Below are positions 24,661-33,005 of a stretch of 34,141 nucleotides of DNA, one piece after another. The stretch comes from Pseudomonadota bacterium. GTDB taxonomy: Bacteria; Pseudomonadota; Alphaproteobacteria; Acetobacterales; Acetobacteraceae. Below the pieces are notes generated by a model. The model was not told the DNA's origin and ran no database searches. It saw nothing but the letters and a program-made list of their open reading frames with translations. Numbering within the stretch: the first letter of the stretch is position 1; each line of letters begins with the position of its first letter. The stretch lies in the NCBI GenBank assembly GCA_019351895.1, contig JABBOH010000021.1, positions 43,868 to 78,008 on the forward strand, given 5' to 3'. The position numbers and the translations under genes were made by a program.

Positions 24661-26085
24661 CTAGTTGCTCATTTCGATGACGGCGCGCACTTTGGGATAG
24701 ATCTCGCGCGCCCAATGGCTGCCGCTGAAGACGCCGTAGTGGCCGACGCCCGTCTGCAGATGATGACTTTTCATCGTCGTCGGCAGCCCCGTGCAGAGAT
24801 CGAGGGCCGACATGGTCTGGCCGATGCCGCAGATATCGTCGCGCTCGCCCTCGACCGTCAGCACCCTCGTCCGGCGGATGGCGCCGGGATCGACCCGCTC
24901 GCCACGATGGGTCAGGCGCCCAAGCGGCAGGTCGTGGTCCTGGAAAATCCGCTTCACAGTCTCGAGGAAGAACTCGGCAGGCAGATCCATCACTGCCAGA
25001 TACTCGTCGTAGAAGCGCCGGTGCAGGTCTGCGCGGGGAATGTCGCCGCCGACGATGTTCCGGCATTGCGCGATCTCGGCCCGCAGATGACGGTCAAAAT
25101 TCATCGCGACGAAGGCACTGAGCTGCATGAAGCCGGGATACACTCGTCGGTTGGCGCCCTTGAAGCGCCAGGGCACGACACCGATCAGCGTGTTGTCGAA
25201 CCACTCGATCGGCCGCTCCTGGGCCAGCACGTTCACCTTCGTCGCCGCGACGCGCGTGTCGATCGGACCCGCCATCAGCGTCATGCTGCGGGGTGTCGCG
25301 ATGTTGTCCTGCCGCGCCATGACCGAGACGGCGGCAAGCACCGGCACCGCCGGCTGGCAGACCGCCAGCACATGCCCGCCCGGCCCGATCGCCTCAAGCT
25401 GATGGATGACATGGTCGGTGTAGTCGTCAAAACCGAAGGTGCCGGCGTCGAGCGGCACATCGCGCGCGCTCTTCCAGTCGGTCAGGAAGACGTCGTGATC
25501 GGCGAGCAGGATCTGCACGGTGTTTCGCAGCAGCGTCGAGAAATGGCCGGACATGGGCGCGACCACCAGCACGCGCGGCTGGCGGATCGCGATGTCCTTT
25601 CGGAAATGCACCAGCGAACAGAAGGGCGTTTCGAGCACCACTTCTTCGATGATGTCGACGGGATGATTGGCGACGACGACCGGCTTGATGCCGAATGCGG
25701 GCCGCTCATGCGTGATGCTGGTTCGCCACATCATCTCCATCGCGGCCGCGGCCTCGCGGAAGAAGAGGTTTTGCGGCGCCGCCAGATCCATCTGGTTGAG
25801 CAGGCCGTCCGCGAAATGGGCCATGCGGCGCATCGGCGCCAGCATATCCGCCTGCGCCTGATACAGCTGATAAAGCATCGGCGTCCCCGCGGCCGCCAGC
25901 ACATCCGCGAAGGGCAGTCCCGCCGCCGGACGCGCCATCTCGTAGAATAGCGACTCGCGGTTTTTTTCGTCCGCGCCCAGCCATTCGTTCCGCTCGAGCC
26001 CAAGGCTCTGATACAGTGGCCCGCCATCCTTCTTCGGGGACAGGACGCCATTCATGGCCGAGGCCACGCTTCTCATCAGCAGCAA
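24661..26085 (-). CDS. phaZ: Intracellular polyhydroxybutyrate depolymerase (PhaZ)
   Basis: An intracellular PHB depolymerase that mobilises native storage granules to 3-hydroxybutyrate oligomers. Similarity to the Ralstonia-type enzyme begins at TPMLYQLYQAQADML (~68). It continues with VLETPFCSLVHF, APMSGHFSTLLRNTV, LTDWKSARDVPL, the nucleophile Cys243 in AVCQPAVPVLAAVS, GPIDTR, YPGFMQLSAFVAMN, FYDEYLAVMDLPAEF, Asp416 in EGERDDICG and His449 in GVGHYGVFSG. The triad Cys/Asp/His is complete. I take TTG 26085 as the start because AGGAGGAG (26092-26099) lies six bases ahead. ATG 26055 and ATG 25938 are in-frame alternatives. The long form has a ~65-residue N-terminal extension not found in the ~419-residue Ralstonia protein. 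Its 5' end overlaps the divergent glutathione transferase gene. Confidence 0.92.
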   Translation of the reverse strand: MLLMRSVASAMNGVLSPKKDGGPLYQSLGLERNEWLGADEKNRESLFYEMARPAAGLPFADVLAAAGTPMLYQLYQAQADMLAPMRRMAHFADGLLNQMDLAAPQNLFFREAAAAMEMMWRTSITHERPAFGIKPVVVANHPVDIIEEVVLETPFCSLVHFRKDIAIRQPRVLVVAPMSGHFSTLLRNTVQILLADHDVFLTDWKSARDVPLDAGTFGFDDYTDHVIHQLEAIGPGGHVLAVCQPAVPVLAAVSVMARQDNIATPRSMTLMAGPIDTRVAATKVNVLAQERPIEWFDNTLIGVVPWRFKGANRRVYPGFMQLSAFVAMNFDRHLRAEIAQCRNIVGGDIPRADLHRRFYDEYLAVMDLPAEFFLETVKRIFQDHDLPLGRLTHRGERVDPGAIRRTRVLTVEGERDDICGIGQTMSALDLCTGLPTTMKSHHLQTGVGHYGVFSGSHWAREIYPKVRAVIEMSN

Positions 26086-26710
26086 GAACTACTCCTCCTG
26101 GTGTCTCAGGGGATGGTTGATCACCCGGCTGTCAGGCCTGCCATTCCGCGAGAAGTTCGTAGCGAGCGATGACCCGTCTGCCCGCGCCGAACTCCTGCTT
26201 CGCTCCTCATCGATCCTCGTCCCCACGTTGATCCATGATGGCGTTACCATATGGGACACGCTTGCGATCGCGGAATACCTGAACGAACTGCGGCCCGAGG
26301 CGCAGATGCTCCCGAAGGACAGGCAAGCGCGTGCGCGGTGCCGCGCTATCAGCGGCGAGATGCATTCTGGGTTCACCGCGTTGCGCTCGTCGCTGCCGAT
26401 GAACCTCCACGCGTATCGCCCGGGCTTCGCGATCTGGTCGGCGGCGCGCGCCGACATCGACCGTATCCTGAGCATATGGAACGATTGCTTTACGACCTGG
26501 AACGGGCCATTCCTGTTCGGCGATAAACCCTCTGTCGCCGATGCCATGTATGCTCCTGTCGTCACGCGCTTCTTAACCTACGACGTGGCGCTGGGCGAGC
26601 GCGCGGCCCGCTACTGCAGGGATATCATGGCATGGCCGGACATGGCGGAATGGGTCGCAGCCGCGAAGGAGGAGCCGCAAGAGATCACCGAACTGGAGGT
26701 CGAATTCTAG
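26054..26710 (+). CDS. Glutathione S-transferase family protein
   Basis: A 218-residue soluble GST. The thioredoxin-like N-terminal domain begins LLISSKNYSSWCLRGWL, where the SSW serine is the likely glutathione-activating residue. It continues with the cis-proline segment ILVPTLIHDG and the glutathione-binding IWDTLAIAEYLNEL. The helical C-terminal domain includes GPFLFGDKPSVADAMYAPVV (last-but-one helix, N-cap SVADA). Such proteins usually conjugate or reduce electrophiles; the substrate is unknown. The ATG has AGGA eight bases ahead. Its start overlaps that of phaZ on the other strand by 2 to 32 bases, depending on the phaZ start. It converges on hrcA with a 70-bp gap containing only weak stems (e.g. 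TGCGG 26749-26753 / CCGCA 26757-26761). Confidence 0.92.
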   Translation: MAEATLLISSKNYSSWCLRGWLITRLSGLPFREKFVASDDPSARAELLLRSSSILVPTLIHDGVTIWDTLAIAEYLNELRPEAQMLPKDRQARARCRAISGEMHSGFTALRSSLPMNLHAYRPGFAIWSAARADIDRILSIWNDCFTTWNGPFLFGDKPSVADAMYAPVVTRFLTYDVALGERAARYCRDIMAWPDMAEWVAAAKEEPQEITELEVEF

Positions 26711-26780
26711 CCGTTGAAAGGACAGGGTCCTAGCATCCTTTGCTGCGCTGCGGTAGCCGCAAGGCCATTGGCAGATGTAA

Positions 26781-27866
26781 CTAACCTAATAGGCGACCTA
26801 CGACTCGCGCCGTGTAGTCGACCACAGGGATCACGCGGCCGTAGTTGATGCGGGTCGGCCCGATCACGCCGATGGCGCCGACGATCCGGTTCTTGGCATT
26901 GCGTGCCGGAGCCACGATCATCGAGACGCCGGCCGATCCAAACAGGCCGCTCTCGGCGCCGATGAAGATGCGCACCCCGTCGGAGGTCTCGGCAAGTTCG
27001 AGCAGACGCAGCATGGTCTCCTGCGCCTCCAGCCGCTCGAACAGCGTCTGGATCGAGGCGAGCTTCTCGATCTGCGTCACATCGGCCAGAAGGCGACCCT
27101 GACCACGCACGATGAGATTGCCGCCGCGCCCTTCGCCGCCCCAGGTTGCCAGACCCGCTTCGATGATGCCCGCCGCCAGTTCATCCAGCGTGTCGCGATC
27201 GCGGGCGATTTCCTCGTCCATGTCGCGGCGGAATTCGGCGAGCGTGCGCCCCTGCAGCCGGGCGTTGAGGAAATTGCTCGCCTCCTGCAGAGCGGAGGGC
27301 GGGACGCCCACGGGGATGTCGATGACGCGATTCTCGACTTGCCCCTCGGACGAAACCAGAACGACCAGCGCCCGGCCCGAGGCCAGCGGGACGAATTCGA
27401 TATGCTTGAGCGCGCCCTCGGCCTTGGGAGCAAGCACGAGGCCCGCGGCGGAGGACAGGCCGGACAGCATGGTGGACGCTTCGGCCAAGGTATCCTGCAG
27501 GCTGCGGCCGTGGCTCAGCAGCGCGGCGTCGATTGCCTCCCGCTCATCCTCGCCGAGTTCGCCGAACTGCAGGAGCCCATCCACGAAAAGCCGCAGCCCG
27601 CGTTCCGTGGGCAACCGCCCGGCTGAGGTGTGCGGCGCGTAGAGCAGTCCTGATTCGGTGAGATCGGCCATTACGTTGCGGATGGTGGCCGGCGACAGGG
27701 CGAGTGGCAGACGCCGGGACAAAGTCCGGCTGCCGACCGGACCCCCTGTTTCCACATATTGCTCGACGATTTCTCGAAGAACGGCCGCCGAGCGGCTGTC
27801 CAGCCCTTGAGGCAGAATAGCAGGCTGGTGAAGTGGATTGGCGCGGCCGCTATGATCCATTGGCAC
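26781..27866 (-). CDS. hrcA: Heat-inducible transcriptional repressor HrcA
   Basis: A 361-residue HrcA. The N-terminal winged helix starts LDSRSAAVLREIVEQYVETG and contains GPVGSRTLSRRLPLALSPATIRNVMADL in parts (~41-68), followed by the family hallmark GLLYAPHTSAGRLPTERGLR (73-92). The central GAF-like domain and the C-terminal GVIGPTRINYGRVIPVVDYTA complete the family pattern. HrcA represses groESL or dnaK operons at CIRCE sites and is itself kept active by GroEL. The start is GTG 27866 or ATG 27860; neither has a strong ribosome site. It is on the same strand as grpE-dnaK-dnaJ but 7 kb away, separated by genes on both strands. No CIRCE element is in this window, so its target is probably elsewhere (e.g. 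groESL). Confidence 0.97.
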   Translation of the reverse strand: MPMDHSGRANPLHQPAILPQGLDSRSAAVLREIVEQYVETGGPVGSRTLSRRLPLALSPATIRNVMADLTESGLLYAPHTSAGRLPTERGLRLFVDGLLQFGELGEDEREAIDAALLSHGRSLQDTLAEASTMLSGLSSAAGLVLAPKAEGALKHIEFVPLASGRALVVLVSSEGQVENRVIDIPVGVPPSALQEASNFLNARLQGRTLAEFRRDMDEEIARDRDTLDELAAGIIEAGLATWGGEGRGGNLIVRGQGRLLADVTQIEKLASIQTLFERLEAQETMLRLLELAETSDGVRIFIGAESGLFGSAGVSMIVAPARNAKNRIVGAIGVIGPTRINYGRVIPVVDYTARVVGRLLG

Positions 27867-27874
27867 TCGATGAT

Positions 27875-27903
27875 CCCATAAGGCAGTCGGTCCACCCGGT
27901 CAA
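27875..27903 (-). promoter_or_regulatory. Possible hrcA promoter
   Basis: Reading towards hrcA, TTGACC (27903-27898) and TATGGG (27880-27875) are 17 bases apart. Transcription would begin within a few bases of the GTG or ATG start, giving a very short leader. The -10 match is weak (three of six). Confidence 0.3.
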
Positions 27904-27992
27904 TTTCGGGAGGGAGCGACCCATGCTGCCATGCGGCAAAAATAGTCCTCCAGAACTTACCTTTGTGCAAAGCATGCGCTGGGGAGAAAGCG

Positions 27993-28928
27993 ATGCTGCG
28001 GGTGGCGCGTCTGGCCAGCGAGTCCTTTGCCGCGTCACGATGGGGCTCGCGCCTAAGCCGCTCCTCTACCGGCACCGGCCTGCTGATGGTGGTGATCGCC
28101 TACTCCACCTTCGCGCTGCATGACGCCCTCGTGAAGGTGCTGGTCGCGCATTTCGCAGCGAGCGAAATCCTGTTCATGCGCAGCCTCACCGTGATCGTGC
28201 TGTGCCTGACGCTTGGCGGCCGCGGCGTCGTCACCCGAGGTCTCTTCTCCCCCATGCGCGGCAAGCTGCTGGGGCGCGCCGTGCTGACGTTCATCGCGTG
28301 GCTGCTCTACTACTCCTCCGGCCGCTATCTCGGCCTCGCCCAGATGATCACCATCTATTTCGCGAGCCCGCTGATGATCGCCGTCATGGCCGGCCCATTG
28401 CTGGGCGAGCGCGTGCCGCCGATCCGGTGGGCGGCGCTCGGCCTCGGCTTCGTCGGCGTGCTGTTGGCCGCGCGGCCGCATGGCACGGGGCCGCTGCTTC
28501 CGGTGATCTCTGTCGGCGCGGCCGCGATCATCTGGGCCTATGCGATGATCCTCATGCGCCAGATCTCGGGCGAGCTGCGGGGATGGGATCAGGTGTTCGT
28601 CATCGCGCTGCTGTTCCTGATCGGCTGCGGCATCAGCCTTCCCTTCGTCTGGAAGACACCGGCGCCGCTCACGCTGCTGATGATGCTGGGTCTCGGCTGC
28701 CTCTCGACGATCGCCCAGTTGCTGTTGATCGAGGGTGTAAAGCTCGCCCAGGCGAGTGTCGTGGCGCCCATGGAGTTCAGCGGACTGCTCTGGAGCTTCG
28801 TCTTCGGCTATCTCATCTTCGGCGACGTGCCCGCTATCGGCGTCTTCCTGGGTGCGGGGCTGATCCTGATGAGCGGCGCGATGGTGGTGATGAGTGAATT
28901 GCGTGGCCCAAGGCAGGGGGTCACGTGA
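27993..28928 (+). CDS. EamA / DMT family transporter
   Basis: A 311-residue inner-membrane carrier of the drug/metabolite transporter superfamily, with ten predicted helices in two EamA repeats. Repeat one runs from GTGLLMVVIAYSTFALHD to PLMIAVMAGPLLGERV and GLGFVGVLLAARP. Repeat two starts at PVISVGAAAIIWAYAMILMR and ends in EFSGLLWSFVFGYLIFGDVP and GLILMSGAMVVM. The E near the end of helix 4 followed by R (LLGERVPPIRW) is a family mark. Such proteins export amino acids, metabolites or drugs; the cargo is unknown. The ATG at 27993 follows GGGGAGAAAG. The first ~35 residues are basic and cytosolic. It diverges from hrcA. Confidence 0.9.
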   Translation: MLRVARLASESFAASRWGSRLSRSSTGTGLLMVVIAYSTFALHDALVKVLVAHFAASEILFMRSLTVIVLCLTLGGRGVVTRGLFSPMRGKLLGRAVLTFIAWLLYYSSGRYLGLAQMITIYFASPLMIAVMAGPLLGERVPPIRWAALGLGFVGVLLAARPHGTGPLLPVISVGAAAIIWAYAMILMRQISGELRGWDQVFVIALLFLIGCGISLPFVWKTPAPLTLLMMLGLGCLSTIAQLLLIEGVKLAQASVVAPMEFSGLLWSFVFGYLIFGDVPAIGVFLGAGLILMSGAMVVMSELRGPRQGVT

Positions 28929-29035
28929 TCCGAGCGCCTTGGTTCTCCGAGGCGGAACGCTTCCGCTTCTTCCGTGTATAAGGAGGGTGCGGCGGCTCGT
29001 CCGCGCGTGATCGGCGACCGGAAGGAGCGGTGCCT

Positions 29036-29707
29036 TTGGTGGGGGTGAGGGTCGAAGGTGACGCGCATGACCGGCATGGCTCCGGTGCCGTGTCCGAGAG
29101 CGAACGACGTGTCACGCTACTCTCGGCGGCGGAGTGCGTCTTTCTCGCCAAGGGATATGTGGCGACGACCATGGCCGACATCGCCCAGGCGGCGGGGATG
29201 TCCAAGAAAACGATTTATCAAGTCTTCGACTCCAAGAAGGAGCTTTTCGACGCCCTCATGATGGATCGGCTCGCGGTGCTGCGCGTTCTGCCCGATGACG
29301 GCATCCGTCCGCCGGAAGCGGTGTTGCGCTCGGTCCTGCTCGACATGGCGCGCTTCGTGCTGGCCCCCAAGCAGATCGCGCTGACCCGCCTGATCCTCGC
29401 CGAGATCGCGAGCACGCCGGAAGTGGGCGATGTTCTAAAGGCCCGCTGTGTTCAGGTGGAGACCGCGATCCAGAACTGGCTCGCCCTGCAGGCGTCCCGC
29501 GGGCTGTTCGATATTGCGGACGTGCCAAGTGCCGCCGCCATGCTGCTCGGCAGCGCGTTCGGCGACTTTCAGTGGCATCTCCTGCTCGATCTCGGAGCGG
29601 TTCCGACCGAAGCGGAGGTCGCAGCACGGATTGAGCGGTCCGTCGCCATCTTCATCCGGGCCTTCGCCCGCCATCCCGCCGCCATCCCATCACCGTCGTC
29701 GCATTGA
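29036..29707 (+). CDS. TetR/AcrR family transcriptional regulator
   Basis: A ~223-residue TetR-type repressor. The N-terminal three-helix DNA-binding domain reads VTLLSAAECVFLAKGYVATTMADIAQAAGMSKKTIYQVFDSKKEL (in pieces, ~26-70), a textbook pattern. The C-terminal ligand/dimer domain is variable, with FVLAPKQIALTRLILAEIAS and a LLGSAFGDFQWHLLL helix. The start is uncertain. AGGAG (29023-29027) is two bases from GTG 29030 but eight from TTG 29036 and eleven from GTG 29039, so I use 29036. It lies 107 bp after an EamA exporter and 54 bp before a cation/proton antiporter, either of which it may control. Confidence 0.9.
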   Translation: MVGVRVEGDAHDRHGSGAVSESERRVTLLSAAECVFLAKGYVATTMADIAQAAGMSKKTIYQVFDSKKELFDALMMDRLAVLRVLPDDGIRPPEAVLRSVLLDMARFVLAPKQIALTRLILAEIASTPEVGDVLKARCVQVETAIQNWLALQASRGLFDIADVPSAAAMLLGSAFGDFQWHLLLDLGAVPTEAEVAARIERSVAIFIRAFARHPAAIPSPSSH

Positions 29708-29761
29708 CGGGTCGCCGCGAACCGGCTTCCAAGGGAACCTCAATCGCGAGGGCGTGATGAC

Positions 29762-30832
29762 GTGAAGACCATTCCCTGGTGGAGCTGGACCTTTCCGCTG
29801 CTGGCTTTGGCGCTATTCGCGGCGAAGGCCGTCGTACCGACGGGGGGCCCGTTCCTGGCCGTTCTCGCCCTGGTCCTGGGCGGCGCTGTCTTCTCGGCGG
29901 TCCATCATGCGGAGGTGGTCGCCCACCGCGTCGGCGAGCCCTTCGGCACCCTCGTTCTAGCCGTGGCCGTGACCGTCATCGAGGTCGCGCTGATCATCGC
30001 GGTCATGCTGACGGGTGGCCCGGAAAAGGCGGCGCTCGCACGGGACACGGTGTTCTCGGCGGTGATGATCGTCTGCACCGGCGTCGTTGGTCTGTGTGTG
30101 CTCGTGGGCGCCAGCCGCCATCGGGAGCAGGAGTTTCGGGTGCAGGGGGCGACGGGAGCGCTCGCCGTGCTGGCGGCGCTATCCGTCCTCACGATGGTAC
30201 TGCCCAACTACACGCAGAACCCGGGGCCCGCCTTCACGGCCGCACAGCTCGAATTCGTTGGTGTCGTGTCCCTCATGCTCTATGCCGTCTTCGTCTTCGT
30301 CCAGACGGTGCGGCACCGGGACTACTTCCTGGCCGAAACCGCGCATGACGACGACAACCACCTGCCGCCGCCTTCGGGGCAAGCGGCACTGGTCGCGGCG
30401 GGGCTCCTGGTCGTGTCGCTGGTCGCGGTCGTCGCCTTGGCGAAGGCCCTGTCTCCGGCGGTGGAGGCAGGGGTCGCGTGGTCGGGCGCGCCGAAGTCGC
30501 TCGTCGGCGTCATCATCGCGGCGGTCGTGCTGCTGCCGGAGAGCGTCGCGGCCGTCCGGGCGGCGCGGCTCGACCGGCTGCAGACCAGCCTCAACCTCGC
30601 CTTCGGCTCGGCCATCGCCAGCATCGGGTTGACCATTCCGGTCGTCGCGGTGGTGTCGCTGCTGCTCGGACAACCCCTTACGCTCGGGCTCGACCCCAAG
30701 GAGACGGTGCTGCTGGCCCTGACGCTGGTTCTGAGCATGCTGACCGTGGCCACCGGACGCACCTCCGTCCTGCAGGGAGCCATTCACCTCACCGTCTTCG
30801 CCGTATTCCTGTTCCTCGCCGTGGTACCCTGA
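29762..30832 (+). CDS. chaA: ChaA-type Ca2+(Na+)/H+ antiporter, CaCA superfamily
   Basis: A 356-residue inner-membrane antiporter with about eleven helices that expels Ca2+ or Na+ in exchange for protons. The two ion-binding alpha repeats are clear. The first is GEPFGTLVLAVAVTVIEVALI (in pieces, 58-78) with the essential Glu74. The second is LLPESVAAVRAARLDRLQTSL with Glu260 and the following NLAFGSAIASIGLTIP. Between them a cytosolic loop has an acidic/histidine patch (HDDDNH, 195-200). The start is GTG 29762 with GAGG about nine bases upstream. The stop lies eight bases from that of hemW on the other strand. The symbol is by family resemblance; ion preference is not shown. Confidence 0.9.
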   Translation: MKTIPWWSWTFPLLALALFAAKAVVPTGGPFLAVLALVLGGAVFSAVHHAEVVAHRVGEPFGTLVLAVAVTVIEVALIIAVMLTGGPEKAALARDTVFSAVMIVCTGVVGLCVLVGASRHREQEFRVQGATGALAVLAALSVLTMVLPNYTQNPGPAFTAAQLEFVGVVSLMLYAVFVFVQTVRHRDYFLAETAHDDDNHLPPPSGQAALVAAGLLVVSLVAVVALAKALSPAVEAGVAWSGAPKSLVGVIIAAVVLLPESVAAVRAARLDRLQTSLNLAFGSAIASIGLTIPVVAVVSLLLGQPLTLGLDPKETVLLALTLVLSMLTVATGRTSVLQGAIHLTVFAVFLFLAVVP

Positions 30833-30840
30833 ATGCTGGG

Positions 30841-32001
30841 CTACCGAACGAGGGCGCCGAGGAGCGCATCGAGGCGGAGCCGGCCCTCCGCAGTGGCGAT
30901 CAGCCGGTCATCGGTGATTACAAGGTAGCCGGCTTCGATTGCCATCGCGAGGGTGCGGGGATCGACCGCGTCGGCGAGAGCGAGGCCGGTGCGGGTCTCG
31001 AAGCGCCTCGCCGGGATGCCTGCGGTCAGCCGCAGCCCCATGAGCAGCATCTCGCGCGCCCGCTCCTCGGTCGTGACCTCGACATCCGCGCCCGAACCAT
31101 GGCCTGACGCCTCCACCCGCTCCGCCCAGATTTCAGGCGCGCGGTGCCGGCGGGTGGCGACGAGGCGGTCGCCCGATGCTGCCGGGAAACTCAGCCGCCC
31201 ATGCGCTCCGGGCCCGATGCCGGCGTAGTCGCCGTATTGCCAATAGGCGAGGTTGTGGCGGCTCTCGCTGCCCGGCTTGGCGTAGTTGGAGATTTCGTAG
31301 GGTGCGAGGCCGAAGCGCCCGGCCTCCTCGGCCGTCGCCTCGTAGAGGATGGCCGCGGTGTCCTCGTCCGGCAGCACGATGTCGCCGCGGCGATGCAGTG
31401 CCTCGAAGGCGGTACCGGGCTCGATCGTCAGCTGGTAGAGCGAGAGATGATCCGCGGCCAGGTCGAGCGCCCGGCGAAGCTCGGCGCGCCAGGCGGCCTC
31501 CGTCTGTCCGGGCCGGGCATAGATCAGGTCGAAGGACAGGCGCGGGAAAATCCGGCGACCAATTTCCAGCGCGGCGATCGCCTGCGGCGCCGAATGCTGC
31601 CGGCCGAGCATCCGCAGAGCCTCTTCGTCCAGGCTCTGCACGCCAATCGAGACGCGGTTCACGCCGGCATCGCGGTAGCCGCCGAATCGCCCGGCCTCGA
31701 TGCTCGTCGGATTGGCCTCGAGCGTGATCTCCAGATCGTCGGCGGGCACGAACAGCCGGCGCGCCTCTGCGATGAGCGCGCCAACCGTCTCCGGCTCCAT
31801 CAGACTAGGCGTGCCGCCCCCGAAGAAGATCGAGCGCAACGATCGTCGCCCGAGCCGCGCCGCCTCCCACTCGAGTTCGCGGATCAGCGCCGCCCGGAAC
31901 CGCGCTTGCGGGACCTCCGCCCGGACATGGCTGTTGAAGTCGCAGTAGGGGCATTTGGCGAGGCAGAAGGGCCAGTGGATGTAAAGGGCGAGCGGTTCCA
32001 T
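30841..32001 (-). CDS. hemW: Radical SAM family heme chaperone HemW
   Basis: A 386-residue radical-SAM protein of the HemN-like group. The 4Fe-4S cluster motif is at Cys13, Cys17 and Cys20 in HWPFCLAKCPYCDFNSH. Phe follows where true HemN has a fourth cysteine, which marks HemW. Other conserved pieces are SIFFGGGTPSLM, EITLEANPTS, VNRVSIGVQSLDEEALRMLGR (split), FDLIYARPGQT and the HNLAYWQYGDYAGIGPGAHG region. A C-terminal HemN_C-like domain follows. HemW binds and transfers heme to respiratory proteins instead of oxidising coproporphyrinogen. Its ATG is one base after the stop of an upstream acyltransferase-like gene, so the two are translationally coupled. The usual alphaproteobacterial neighbours rph and rdgB are not adjacent. 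Confidence 0.96.
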   Translation of the reverse strand: MEPLALYIHWPFCLAKCPYCDFNSHVRAEVPQARFRAALIRELEWEAARLGRRSLRSIFFGGGTPSLMEPETVGALIAEARRLFVPADDLEITLEANPTSIEAGRFGGYRDAGVNRVSIGVQSLDEEALRMLGRQHSAPQAIAALEIGRRIFPRLSFDLIYARPGQTEAAWRAELRRALDLAADHLSLYQLTIEPGTAFEALHRRGDIVLPDEDTAAILYEATAEEAGRFGLAPYEISNYAKPGSESRHNLAYWQYGDYAGIGPGAHGRLSFPAASGDRLVATRRHRAPEIWAERVEASGHGSGADVEVTTEERAREMLLMGLRLTAGIPARRFETRTGLALADAVDPRTLAMAIEAGYLVITDDRLIATAEGRLRLDALLGALVR

Positions 32002-32002
32002 C

Positions 32003-32818
32003 TCAGAGGCGGTCGAGCAGAGCGCGGACCTCCTCCGCGGATGGTCGGCGGCGGCGATCCCAGGTCACGCCCTGGCGCAGCGTTCGCGCCGGCACGCCGC
32101 CGGCGAGCACGGTATCCGGCACATCCTCGGTCACGATCGCGCCGGGAGCAATAATGCTGCCTGCCCCGATCTTGGCCGGGCCGGCGATCCGCGCGCCGTC
32201 ACCGAGGCGGCAGTGGGGACCGAGAACGACATCGCCCGGGCCGTGGACGACCGTGAGGGTCGAAATGTCGATCATGGCGTGGCCCTCGGAATTGGTGCAG
32301 GCGACTGCCCTGCCAACCATGGCATCATCGCCCAGCATGACCGCGCGCGGCGCCGCAGCGTCGCCCTCGACCTGCCAAAAGCTGTCTGTCGCGGTGACGC
32401 CCGACCCGAAAAAGACGGCGCAGGCGGTGTCGAGGATCACGGCCAACCGCGTTCCGGACGCCGACGCGCCGAAGCCCGCCGAGACGAACAGCCCGTGCGG
32501 CCCGTTGAATTCAAGGCGTCCCGCGAAGCTATCGCCGATGCCGAGGATCACGGCGCAGTCGTCATGCCCATGGAAGCGGAGCGTGAGGTCGAGCCTCGGC
32601 ATCGCCTCGTCCATGACGATGAGGCACGCGTCGCCTGCAGCTCCCTCGATCGCGATGCCACGCTCCCGGAGGAGCTGCAGGTTTTGTGGCTCCGCCGGCA
32701 CGATCAACGGCCGGTCAATCCGCGGCATCGCGTAGCCAGGGCTACCGATGGCCGGGACTGCGGCAAACGCGGGGTGGCACCTGATGCGCATGAGAGCCTG
32801 AAGGACGAGGACGGTCAT
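32003..32818 (-). CDS. Hexapeptide-repeat acyltransferase-like protein (left-handed beta-helix)
   Basis: A 271-residue protein. The C-terminal third is clearly a left-handed beta-helix: IDISTLTVVHGPGDVVLG, CRLGDGARIAGPAKIGAGS and IIAPGAIVTEDVPDTVLAGG, ending VPARTLRQGVTW. This is the coil pattern and final PA-x(8)-W signature of polysaccharide O-acetyltransferases. His180 (SEGHAMID) sits where the catalytic histidine of that group is expected. The central part (~85-165, ILGIGDSFAGRLEFNG onward) may be further, more diverged coils. Residues 1-80, with IDRPLIVPAEPQNLQLLRE, do not match a domain that I know. The start is ATG 32818; ATG 32791 is an alternative. Its stop is one base from the hemW start. 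No sugar-synthesis genes are nearby, so substrate and role are open. Confidence 0.8.
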   Translation of the reverse strand: MTVLVLQALMRIRCHPAFAAVPAIGSPGYAMPRIDRPLIVPAEPQNLQLLRERGIAIEGAAGDACLIVMDEAMPRLDLTLRFHGHDDCAVILGIGDSFAGRLEFNGPHGLFVSAGFGASASGTRLAVILDTACAVFFGSGVTATDSFWQVEGDAAAPRAVMLGDDAMVGRAVACTNSEGHAMIDISTLTVVHGPGDVVLGPHCRLGDGARIAGPAKIGAGSIIAPGAIVTEDVPDTVLAGGVPARTLRQGVTWDRRRRPSAEEVRALLDRL

Positions 32819-32925
32819 GCTTGCGCCTGTGGGTGGATGCGGTCCGGTGGTCACCTCACCGCTTCGGCCCAGGCAAGATCGAGTCCACCCAGAAACCACG
32901 TGCAGAATAGCCTGGCACATTGCGG

Positions 32926-32944
32926 GATCGCAAGATTGGCGATC
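32926..32944. promoter_or_regulatory. Inverted repeats between acyltransferase-like and AI-2E transporter genes
   Basis: GATCGC-aagattg-GCGATC is a perfect 6-bp inverted repeat, and TTGCG-ggat-CGCAA (32920-32933) overlaps its left arm. They lie in the 187-bp gap of a divergent gene pair, ~60 bases before the transporter start. A shared operator is possible. Confidence 0.3.
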
Positions 32945-33005
32945 ACCCCCATCTGTTGCCGTTTCAGCGGCTTCCAGGCTTCCTGGCTTACAGAAGGACG
33001 ACAGA

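Noticed and set aside
27860-27868. TTGGCACTC at the hrcA start, like the left half of a CIRCE element
   Set aside because: The right half (GAGTGCTAA after nine bases) is missing; the sequence there is ATAAGGCAG.
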